The notes below the pieces were generated by a model. That model was given only the letters and a program-made list of their open reading frames with translations, made no database searches and was not told where the DNA came from. Positions 57,463-64,000 of a stretch of DNA of 64,000 bases are shown in pieces (the stretch's first letter is position 1; every line of letters begins with the position of its first letter). Made by a program: the position numbers and the translations under genes. The stretch comes from Nocardia camponoti (GTDB lineage Bacteria; Actinomycetota; Actinomycetes; Mycobacteriales; Mycobacteriaceae), in contig NZ_BMMW01000002.1 of NCBI RefSeq assembly GCF_014646135.1, positions 930,001 through 994,000 on the forward strand. Reading direction: 5' to 3'.

Positions 57463-60400
57463 TTAGTGGATGAGGCCGTGATCGGGGACGTCGTGGGGCT
57501 CTGGGTGTGTTTCGGTTTCGGTGAACAGGCTGGTGTGGGTGTCGGTCGGCTGGAACGCGGCGTGGGGTTCGTGGGTGAGACCGGGGCCGAAGACGCTGTC
57601 GACGTCGACTGCCGACCAGGCTTCGCCGTGGTGGTCGGCTGGGGTGACGTCGACGTGGGCGGGGGCGGCGGTGAAAGCTTGGGCGAGGCCGGTTGGTGCG
57701 GGGGCTTCGACTGCGGGGGCTTGGGTGACGGGTGTTGTTGTGCCCAAGGAAGTTTCCAATCCGGTTGCGGGGGTGGGCGCTGCGGGGCCGCCTGCTGCTG
57801 TCGCGGAGGCGGGGATGTTGGATGCCACTGCGGATAGGTCGGATGTCGCGGTGAGGGCCGCGTTGGCCCCGGTTGTTGCGGTGAGGCCCGCGGTGGCCGC
57901 CGCGTTCATGGCTGCCGCTGCTGCGGAGGTATCGAGGTCGCTGATGACGGCTGCTCCGGCGCCCAGGCCGGGGGTTGCGGTCGCGAAGGATGTTGACGCC
58001 TCGACCGCCCCGGTTGCTGCGGTGAGTGCGGAGCCTACCGTCGCGTTCAGGGCGGCTGAGGTGTTGAGGCCGCTCGTAAAAGCGGCGTCGGCGTTCAGAC
58101 CGGATGTAGCGGCCGCAGTGAGGGGCGAAGATGCTGTGGTCGCGAAGGATGTTGACGCGTCGACCGCCGCGTTCGCTGCCGTCGTTGCGGCGAGGGCGGG
58201 GGTTGCTGCGGCGTTCAGGGCGGCGTCGAGGCCGCTCGTGACAGCGGCGCCAGCGTTCAGGCCCGAGGTCGCGGTGAGGGGCGAAGATGCTGCGGTTGCG
58301 AGGGATATTGACGCGTCGACCGCCGCGTTCGCTGCCGTCGTTGCGGCGAGGGCGGGGGTTGCCGTCGTTGTCAGGGCTGAGGCGGCGGCCGCGTCGAAGC
58401 TGGTCATGACTGGCGTCCCAATGTTCAGGCCAGAGGTCGCGGTTGCGGCGATGTCTGAAGATGCTGCGGTTGCGAAGGCCGCTGACGCGTTGACTGCCGC
58501 GTTCGCCCCAGTTGCTGCGGCGAGGGCGGTTGTTGCCGTCGCGTTCACAGCGGTGTCGAGGCCGCTCGTGGCGGTCGTTCCGGTGTTCAGGCCGGATATC
58601 GCGGTTGCGGCTATGTCCGCAGATCCTGCGCTTGCGAGGCCCGTTGATGCGCCGACTGCCGCGTTCGCGCCAGTTGCCGCGGCGAGGGCGGTTGTTGCCG
58701 TCGCGTTCACAGCGGTGTCGAGGCCGCTCGTGGCGGTCGTTCCGGCGTTCAGGCCGGAGGTCGCGGTGAAGGCCGATGAAAGGTCCGTGGGGAGGCTCGC
58801 TGCCGAGCTCAGGGGCTGTGCGGCTGCGGCGCCTACTAAGGCGAGTTCTGGGGCGAAGGCCGCGTCCAGTGCGGTGCCCAAGTTGGCGGCGACGCCTGCG
58901 GTTGCGTCGGATGCGAGCGCCGAAGTGAGGTTGGCGGTCGAGGCAAGCGCCGCGACATTCGCGCCAAGTCCTGCCGCTACACCTGCGTTGGCGAAGTTAT
59001 CCACAGTCGTCCCGAGGGCGCCGGTGGAGAGTTCAGTCGCGGCCAACGTTGCGGAGTTATCCACAGCCGCACCCAGATTCGCGGGCGTGGTTATCCCCAA
59101 GGCTGCCGTCGTTGCGCCGTTCGCCGCCGCGGCGAGGTCGAGGTTGCTGGCGAGGTTCGTGGCGTCAACCGCAGGAGTCGCGGCCAGTTGAGTGGCGAAG
59201 TCGAGGGCGGAATTCGCGCCGCCAAGGGCGCCCAGGCTGTGGGCCGCACCGCTGGCCGCCGCCCCGAAATCGGTTGCGAAGTCGGCTGTAGACGTCGCGT
59301 CTACGCCAGCGGCCAGGGGCGTCGTCAGGTCGACTATCGAATTCGTGGCAGCGCCAGCGTCGATCGCCGATGTAGCGCTGGTTGCCAACCCGAGCGCGGC
59401 ATCGGTTCCCGCCTCGACCCCTGTGCTCAAATCGGCCGCGGTGTTGAGCACCGATGACGCGGTCAGGCCCGCCGTCGCAGAGGTTGCGAGGTCGAGGGCG
59501 GAGTCGGCTGCGCCGTTCAGGCCAAGCGTCGACGACAGACCCAAACCGGTTGCGGCGCCCGACACCGCACCGAGGTCCGCTTCGAGCTGGACTGGAACGT
59601 CGGGTGCCGAAATCGCACCAGCACCGGCGGCAAGCTCGGCACCCAGGTCGAGTGCCGAATTCGCATCGACAGTGGAAGCAAGTTGGGTGCCGACGTCGAG
59701 CGCCGTGGCTACATCGGCGTCCAACTCGGTGCCGAGATTGGTTGCAAAGTTGACGGCCGTGTCAGTTCCGCTGGCGAGGACGGCAGTTGCGGCCGCTCCC
59801 CCGGCAACGTTCGCCCCAACCGTTGCGGCCACGTCCCCGACCAGCTGAGCCCCCGCGGTCGCGGCCAAGTCGGTGCCCAACGTTGCTGCCGCGCCCAGGT
59901 CGGAGGTTGCATCGACCGCGCCGACAGTGGCTGCAGGCACGTCCCCCGTCAGCTGACTCCCCGCAGTCGCAGCGAGGTCGGCACCTGCAGTCGCCGCCGA
60001 GTGAAGGGCCGCAGTTGCGTCGACGGCGGCGTCGGGCGCTGCCGGCCCGGCGAGCTGCGTTCCCGCAGTCGCAGCCAACTCGGTGCCCAACGTTGCGGCG
60101 GTGTCCAAGGCGGCGGTCGCGTCGATCGCGCCTACGGCTCCTGCTGTGGTAGCCACATCTCCAACCAGCTGCGTTCCCGCAGTCGCAGCCAACTCGGTGC
60201 CCAGCGTTGCGGCCGCACCCAAGGCGGCGGTCGCGTCCATCGCACCTACGGCTCCCGTTGTAGCAGCCACATCTCCAGCCAGCTGAGTTGTCGCAATTGC
60301 GGCGAGCTCGGCGCCCACGGTTGCGGCCGCACCAACGGGCGCCGTTGCGTCGACGGCGGTGGCGGTTCCTGCCGCCCCGACGAGCTGAGTTGCAGTGTTC

Positions 60401-61161
60401 GCGGCCAAGTCCGTTCCCACCGTTGCGGCGGCTCCCGTTGTGGCAGCCAACCCTCCAACCAGCTGGCTCGCTGTGGTTGCGGTGAGGTCGGCGGCCACAG
60501 TTGCGGCCGTGCCCACGGCGGCCGTTGCGTCGCCCGCGCCTGCGGTGCCAACTGCTGCGGATACGTCCCCAATCAGCTGACTTCCTGCGGTCGTAGCCAG
60601 GTCGGCGCCCACAGTCGCGGCTGCACCGAGGGCCGCAGTCGCGTCTATAGCTGCGGCCCCGACCAGCTGACTTGCTGCTGTTGCGGCCAAGTCGGTGCCC
60701 AATGTTGCTGCCGCGCCAGCAGCGGCGGTCGCGTCCACTGCGCCCGCCGTGCCCACTGCTGCGGACACGTCCCCGGCCAGCTGGGTTGCTGCGGTCGCAG
60801 CGATGTTGGTGCCGAAGGTTGCGGCCGTGTCCAAGGCGGCGGTTGCGTCGGTGTCGACGGCTATATCTCCGGTGAGGTCTGTTGCTGCGGTCGCGGTGAG
60901 GGCGGTGTCGACTGTCGCTTCTACCGCTGCCGCTGCGGCTGCCGGGGTCGCCAAGCTTGCCGCTAGTAACGGCTGTAGGGCCGGGGTGCCGGACAAGCCC
61001 GCTGCTGCCGCTACCGTCGGGAGGAGGGTTGCGATTTCGGTTGGGGACACGGCTATTTCGGCCGTGCACAATGCCGCGTGCGGGCTCGCGCAATAGTTTG
61101 CTGCAGCCGCCGGGTCGCGCAGTAAGTTCAGGATGAATTCAAGGATCGCGGTAGGGCTCAT
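57463..61161 (-). CDS. iniB: Giant Ala-rich IniB-like protein
   Basis: 1,232 residues (IniB in M. tuberculosis is about 480). The N-terminal 65 residues (ILEFILNLLRDPAAAANYCASPHAAL) align with the IniB N-terminal domain, and the C-terminal 80 residues are His/Asp/Glu/Pro-rich with HEPHAAF-like motifs. Between lie two blocks of Ala/Thr-rich repeats, about 80-430 and about 790-1120, of about 39-42 and 52-58 residues per unit. Composition is mainly Ala, Thr, Gly, Val, Leu. No transmembrane segment is clear. It is the middle gene of iniC-iniB-iniA, and starts at ATG 61161. Confidence 0.85.
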   Translation of the reverse strand: MSPTAILEFILNLLRDPAAAANYCASPHAALCTAEIAVSPTEIATLLPTVAAAAGLSGTPALQPLLAASLATPAAAAAAVEATVDTALTATAATDLTGDIAVDTDATAALDTAATFGTNIAATAATQLAGDVSAAVGTAGAVDATAAAGAAATLGTDLAATAASQLVGAAAIDATAALGAAATVGADLATTAGSQLIGDVSAAVGTAGAGDATAAVGTAATVAADLTATTASQLVGGLAATTGAAATVGTDLAANTATQLVGAAGTATAVDATAPVGAAATVGAELAAIATTQLAGDVAATTGAVGAMDATAALGAAATLGTELAATAGTQLVGDVATTAGAVGAIDATAALDTAATLGTELAATAGTQLAGPAAPDAAVDATAALHSAATAGADLAATAGSQLTGDVPAATVGAVDATSDLGAAATLGTDLAATAGAQLVGDVAATVGANVAGGAAATAVLASGTDTAVNFATNLGTELDADVATALDVGTQLASTVDANSALDLGAELAAGAGAISAPDVPVQLEADLGAVSGAATGLGLSSTLGLNGAADSALDLATSATAGLTASSVLNTAADLSTGVEAGTDAALGLATSATSAIDAGAATNSIVDLTTPLAAGVDATSTADFATDFGAAASGAAHSLGALGGANSALDFATQLAATPAVDATNLASNLDLAAAANGATTAALGITTPANLGAAVDNSATLAATELSTGALGTTVDNFANAGVAAGLGANVAALASTANLTSALASDATAGVAANLGTALDAAFAPELALVGAAAAQPLSSAASLPTDLSSAFTATSGLNAGTTATSGLDTAVNATATTALAAATGANAAVGASTGLASAGSADIAATAISGLNTGTTATSGLDTAVNATATTALAAATGANAAVNASAAFATAASSDIAATATSGLNIGTPVMTSFDAAAASALTTTATPALAATTAANAAVDASISLATAASSPLTATSGLNAGAAVTSGLDAALNAAATPALAATTAANAAVDASTSFATTASSPLTAAATSGLNADAAFTSGLNTSAALNATVGSALTAATGAVEASTSFATATPGLGAGAAVISDLDTSAAAAAMNAAATAGLTATTGANAALTATSDLSAVASNIPASATAAGGPAAPTPATGLETSLGTTTPVTQAPAVEAPAPTGLAQAFTAAPAHVDVTPADHHGEAWSAVDVDSVFGPGLTHEPHAAFQPTDTHTSLFTETETHPEPHDVPDHGLIH
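57830..58770 (-). repeat. IniB second repeat block (periods 156, 162, 174 bp)
   Basis: At DNA level 58151 and 58307 are 156 bp apart; 58307 to 58481 is 174 bp; 58481 to 58643 is 162 bp. The repeated protein unit has the pattern TSGLN-G-TSGLD-NA-ALAATT-ANAAV-AS. The stretches around 58521-58583 and 58683-58745 are almost identical, so the copies are recent. About 6-7 units are readable. Confidence 0.8.
59850..60920 (-). repeat. IniB first repeat block (11 units, TxQLxG motif)
   Basis: About 11 Ala/Thr-rich units of about 40 residues (120 bp), each with an AATxGxxLAATAxxQLxG core. Ten carry the xQLxG motif and one has DLTG. Some units are shortened. They diverge more at the DNA level than the second block. 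Confidence 0.78.
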
Positions 61162-61310
61162 GCTCGGAAATCAGCTCCTCAGGCACGTCAATTCACGGAT
61201 TCACGCTGGGGCCTTGCGAGTGTTGTAAAAAGCTAGTCCCATTTGCCAACGGATTCGTTACGACTCTCGGCAGAAAAACTTCGCAGGTCACGATCCGGTT
61301 TCCACGCAAC

Positions 61311-62834
61311 TCACGACGTTAGCTGGGTGAGTGCTCCCTCAGCGCTGCGTGCGGCGGTCAAACATGCCGTCGCCGTTGCTTTGTCGATGAGCGGGTGTTT
61401 GGCACGGGCGCGCCACTTTCGCACGGCCGTCATCGCCTGCTCACGCAACGCGGCTTCGTCAGCGTCGTCGGGCAGACCAAGGCGTCGATGCACCGCGACT
61501 CCAGCACCGCCGATCAGGCGGAAAAGTTCGGCCAATTCTGCTGGGGGAAGCGGCAATTCGTCGGCACGGAGGTGACCGAGCAACCGCAGTTCGGCGAAAC
61601 CATGTACGTCCGAAAGCAATTCGCGGATTCGCGGTAAGAGAGCGTCGGCCGAGGTGCCGGGATGCGCGCGGATCACGCGGTCGAGCGTCGTGAGCGCCGA
61701 GTGCGCTTTGAGTTGGTCGGCGCGCTGACCGAATTGAACGTCGAGGACGGTCCGCAACTCGTCAATTCCACTGCGGGAAGACAGTTCTCGCGCGAGCGCT
61801 GCCGCGTCGCGCACGCCCGAGCGGACCAGTTCGACCGACATCCGCACGCCGAACATGCCAAACCGGTCGAGCAACTGCGCGCGCATCATCGGCGCGACGG
61901 GCAGAACGACGTCGGGGCGGGCGAATCGGTCGGCCGAGAGCATCGCGAGTTCGAGGTGCTCGGCGGGCAGTCGCGCCAGCGTTTCGAACGCGACGAACTC
62001 CGGCTGCGACAGCGTCGCCGCCGCGAACGCGAGCAGGCCAGCCACCGGAATCACCGCCTGGCACAAGCCGGTTCGTTCGAGTTCCGTGGAGAATCGCGTT
62101 GCGACTTCGCGGGCGGAATTGAGGGCGTTGATGCGACCCGCGCTGATTTCGTCGGCGCGCGAAACCACTCCGACAACGCCGAGCGCGCCCGAGCCTGCGC
62201 CGAGTTGTTCGAGGAAGTGCACGTCGGTGGCGTCGAGGCGGCGCAAGAGGTAGACGACGGCGTCGGCGCCGGGGACCGTCATCGCGGCGGCGTCGAGGTC
62301 GGCGGGGGTAAGCAGGGCCATCGTGCGCTCGGAGACGTCGCGGGAGAGCGACGACGTGCCGGGGGTGTCGATGATGGTTGTCTTGGCGAGCTCGGCCGTT
62401 GGCCACTGCACTTCGAGGTGGCTGACGGTGTGCTGGCCGGGTGGGGTCCAGCGCAGGTCGGCCATGTCGAAGGTGAGGCCGTGCGCGCCCGCCCCTCTGC
62501 GGACAACGACGTTCGCCGAGGCGTTGTCAGCAGAGTAGGCAGTGACGGTCGGTGTTTGGCCATTGCGGTACCAGGTGACGACGCGCGTGCACTCGGTGGC
62601 ATCGGTGGGCGCGACGCTCTGGCCGACTAAGGCGTTGAGCAGCGTCGATTTGCCCGCTTTGATCGAACCAGCGAGCGCGACACGCAACGGCTGACGCAGC
62701 CGCGCGGCGGTTTCAGCGAGCATCGCGCGGGCAACCGGGTCGCGATCGAGCTCTCGCGTGGCCGCGGCGACAAGTCGCGTCGCCTCAGCAAGGCCGCCGA
62801 TGGTGGCGCGCGCGGGGTCCAAGCTGGTGTCCAC
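61311..62834 (-). CDS. iniC: IniC dynamin-like GTPase
   Basis: 507 residues (IniC in M. tuberculosis is 493). P-loop GSIKAGKS (56-63), DTPGTSSL (about 158) and a C-terminal part matching IniC: LLDRFGMFGVRMSVEL, FGQRADQLKAHSALTTL and ADELPLPPAELAEL. It lacks the GMRGSYGG paddle seen in IniA. GTG 62834. It lies upstream of iniB here, whereas in M. tuberculosis the order is iniB-iniA-iniC. The promoter should lie in the about 190 nt before 62834. Confidence 0.93.
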   Translation of the reverse strand: MDTSLDPARATIGGLAEATRLVAAATRELDRDPVARAMLAETAARLRQPLRVALAGSIKAGKSTLLNALVGQSVAPTDATECTRVVTWYRNGQTPTVTAYSADNASANVVVRRGAGAHGLTFDMADLRWTPPGQHTVSHLEVQWPTAELAKTTIIDTPGTSSLSRDVSERTMALLTPADLDAAAMTVPGADAVVYLLRRLDATDVHFLEQLGAGSGALGVVGVVSRADEISAGRINALNSAREVATRFSTELERTGLCQAVIPVAGLLAFAAATLSQPEFVAFETLARLPAEHLELAMLSADRFARPDVVLPVAPMMRAQLLDRFGMFGVRMSVELVRSGVRDAAALARELSSRSGIDELRTVLDVQFGQRADQLKAHSALTTLDRVIRAHPGTSADALLPRIRELLSDVHGFAELRLLGHLRADELPLPPAELAELFRLIGGAGVAVHRRLGLPDDADEAALREQAMTAVRKWRARAKHPLIDKATATACLTAARSAEGALTQLTS

Positions 62835-62928
62835 CTAGCCACCCTACCGGCCATCGTGTCACCGTTTGCTGGGATCCAGATCCCTTTGCCGTGCGGCGAT
62901 TGGACGTGGGCAAACCTCGGTCCGCAAC

Positions 62929-62938
62929 GTCACGTGAC
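62929..62938. promoter_or_regulatory. Palindrome GTCACGTGAC upstream of iniC
   Basis: A perfect 10-bp palindrome about 95 bp upstream of the iniC start. It could be an operator of the ini operon, but 10-bp palindromes are not rare in a GC-rich genome. Confidence 0.3.
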
Positions 62939-62948
62939 ACGAACGGCA

Positions 62949-63017
62949 TCAAGATCAACACGCTGTGGTGGAGAAAGTCACTCGGCCGATGCCGCCACCA
63001 GAGCGTGTTGATCTTGA
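62949..63017 (-). repeat. Dispersed palindromic 3'-end element, copy 4 (inverse orientation)
   Basis: Arms 62949-62971 and 62995-63017 match at 22 of 23 positions. Read on the minus strand it differs from copy 1 at only 3 of 67 positions. It begins 8 nt after the stop of the PhoX-family gene (63025) and in the same orientation relative to it as copies 1 and 2 are to theirs. Confidence 0.9.
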
Positions 63018-63024
63018 ATGTGCC

Positions 63025-64000
63025 CTAAAGCGAACGGCGGAACGGGCCCGTCACCTCGTAAGTGATGCCGCCGCCGTCGGTGCCGGTGGTGCCGTTCTGC
63101 GACGAGAAGTACATCCGCGTGCCAGCGGGGTTGAAGGCGACCCCCGCGATTTCCGAGCCGTCCTGGCCGACGATCTTGACGAACGGGGCGATGACGTCGT
63201 TCGGGGTGATCACGCAGATCTCCATGTCGCCGCCATCCTCGGCGACGAACAGGTCGCCGACGTGGGGATCGCCAGTGATGTTGTCGACGCCGGTGAGCGG
63301 CGCGTTGGCGGTGGTGTCGTTGTCGTAGACCGTCGCGAGCTGATTGGTCGCGGCGTTGTACGCCCAGACCTTGTCGTCGCCCTTGGTGGTGAAGTAGCAG
63401 ATGTTGTTGCGGTAGTAAGCACCTTCGCCACCGTTGAACACATACATGTTGTTGACCTGCTTGCGGCAGTCCTGACCCTTCGGCTTCACTGCGGCCCAGT
63501 TCAGGTCGGTGGTCAGGACCTCAAGCTTGCCCGCGGACAGGTTGCCCCACGCGTTTGGGGTGTAACGGTAGAAGCCGCCGTCAGGCTCGTCCTCGGTGAG
63601 GTAGACGACCTTGCGATCAGGGTCGAACGCGGCCGCTTCGTGGTTGAAAACGCCCATCGCCTCGTGACTCACCGCGGGCTTGACGCCCCACGGGTCGGTC
63701 TCCCAACACAGGCCCTTGTTGTGCTCTTCGCACGAGATCCAGGTGTTCCACGGCGACGCGCCACCCGCGCAGTTATCGGTGGTTCCCGACAGAATCGGGT
63801 ACGCGCCGGTGATGTTGCCAGCGCCGTCGAACTTCACCGCGCTCACGCCACCTGCACCTTTACCGAGTTCGGCGTTGGATACGTAGATCCAGCCGGAGCC
63901 GTCGGCGAAGCAAGCGCCACCGTCGGGCGCGCCGTGCCACACATGCTTGGTCGCGCCGACAACCTGGCCGGACCGAGCGACGACCCGGCTCGTGAAGCCC
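63025..64000 (-). CDS. PhoX/DUF839-family alkaline phosphatase-like protein, C-terminal part (5' end outside window)
   Basis: The minus-strand frame stays open to base 64000 (GFTSRVVARSG..., then HVWHGAPDGGACFAD), so the start is beyond the window. Motifs WISCEEHNKGLCWE, NHEAAAFDPDRKVVYLTEDEPDGGFYRYTP (in pieces) and FVAEDGGDMEICVI match the PhoX/DUF839 beta-propeller family, which are calcium- and iron-dependent exported phosphatases. The C-terminus is complete (stop at 63025). The signal peptide cannot be seen. Confidence 0.88.
   Translation of the reverse strand, partial: GFTSRVVARSGQVVGATKHVWHGAPDGGACFADGSGWIYVSNAELGKGAGGVSAVKFDGAGNITGAYPILSGTTDNCAGGASPWNTWISCEEHNKGLCWETDPWGVKPAVSHEAMGVFNHEAAAFDPDRKVVYLTEDEPDGGFYRYTPNAWGNLSAGKLEVLTTDLNWAAVKPKGQDCRKQVNNMYVFNGGEGAYYRNNICYFTTKGDDKVWAYNAATNQLATVYDNDTTANAPLTGVDNITGDPHVGDLFVAEDGGDMEICVITPNDVIAPFVKIVGQDGSEIAGVAFNPAGTRMYFSSQNGTTGTDGGGITYEVTGPFRRSL

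Noticed and set aside
59762..61093. Arg/Gly-rich frames inside the IniB repeat region
   Set aside because: They are alternate-frame readings of the Ala/Thr repeats (GCC/ACC codons read as Arg/Pro/Gly). The IniB frame has conserved N- and C-terminal ends.

Overview
The window (64 kb, GC-rich) comes from a mycolic-acid actinobacterium (order Mycobacteriales). It carries many genes in the neighbourhoods found around Rv0341-Rv0410 of Mycobacterium tuberculosis: pknG, fgd-pta-ackA, metZ plus a rhodanese, purA with Rv0358/Rv0359/Rv0360c-like genes, fba with DedA, a GH76 glycosidase, a SpoU methylase, pyrE-Rv0383c-clpB, a flavohemoglobin, dnaK-grpE-dnaJ-hspR and the ini genes. It is probably not Mycobacterium itself: the mycolic-acid dehydratase subunits HadA and HadB are fused, the order is iniC-iniB-iniA, and several loci are displaced. 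No tRNA, rRNA, insertion sequence, prophage or CRISPR array was seen.

Layout. 1-9.6 kb: 3' end of pknG, a flotillin-like pair, a MarR-controlled amidotransferase-like gene, a HAD phosphatase, F420-dependent glucose-6-phosphate dehydrogenase facing a deazaflavin-dependent reductase, then pta-ackA. 9.6-16.3 kb: a rhodanese-metZ operon behind a SAM-IV riboswitch, fprA, an amidohydrolase, a DUF456 protein and an alpha-methylacyl-CoA racemase-like gene. 16.3-26 kb: a MocR regulator, ogt, a hydrolase, secreted proteins, purA, a site-2 protease, a FUSC protein and DUF3151. 26-35.9 kb: a 1,189-residue Pro/Gly/Gln-repeat membrane protein, fused hadAB, embR-like, fba, two DedA proteins and a GH76 glycosidase. 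36-42.7 kb: SpoU methylase, hydrolase, lysoplasmalogenase, fabH, pyrE and membrane proteins. 42.7-54.5 kb: clpB, an oxidoreductase, a three-gene flavohemoglobin/reductase array, then hspR-dnaJ-grpE-dnaK. 54.8-64 kb: a HigBA-like toxin-antitoxin pair, iniA, a giant repetitive iniB, iniC and the 3' part of a PhoX-family gene.

Themes. Much of the window serves envelope building and envelope stress (ini genes, hadAB, fabH, EmbR-like regulator, GH76, FUSC, DedA), the heat-shock network (HspR with candidate HAIR operators in front of dnaK and clpB) and redox metabolism (F420, FprA, flavohemoglobins). The least explained structure is a family of about 61-67 bp palindromes with a conserved loop. Four of five copies sit 8-16 nt after a stop codon, all in the same orientation relative to that gene, so they behave like a mobile or copied 3'-end/terminator element.

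All functional calls come from reading the sequence and recalled family features; no search was run.
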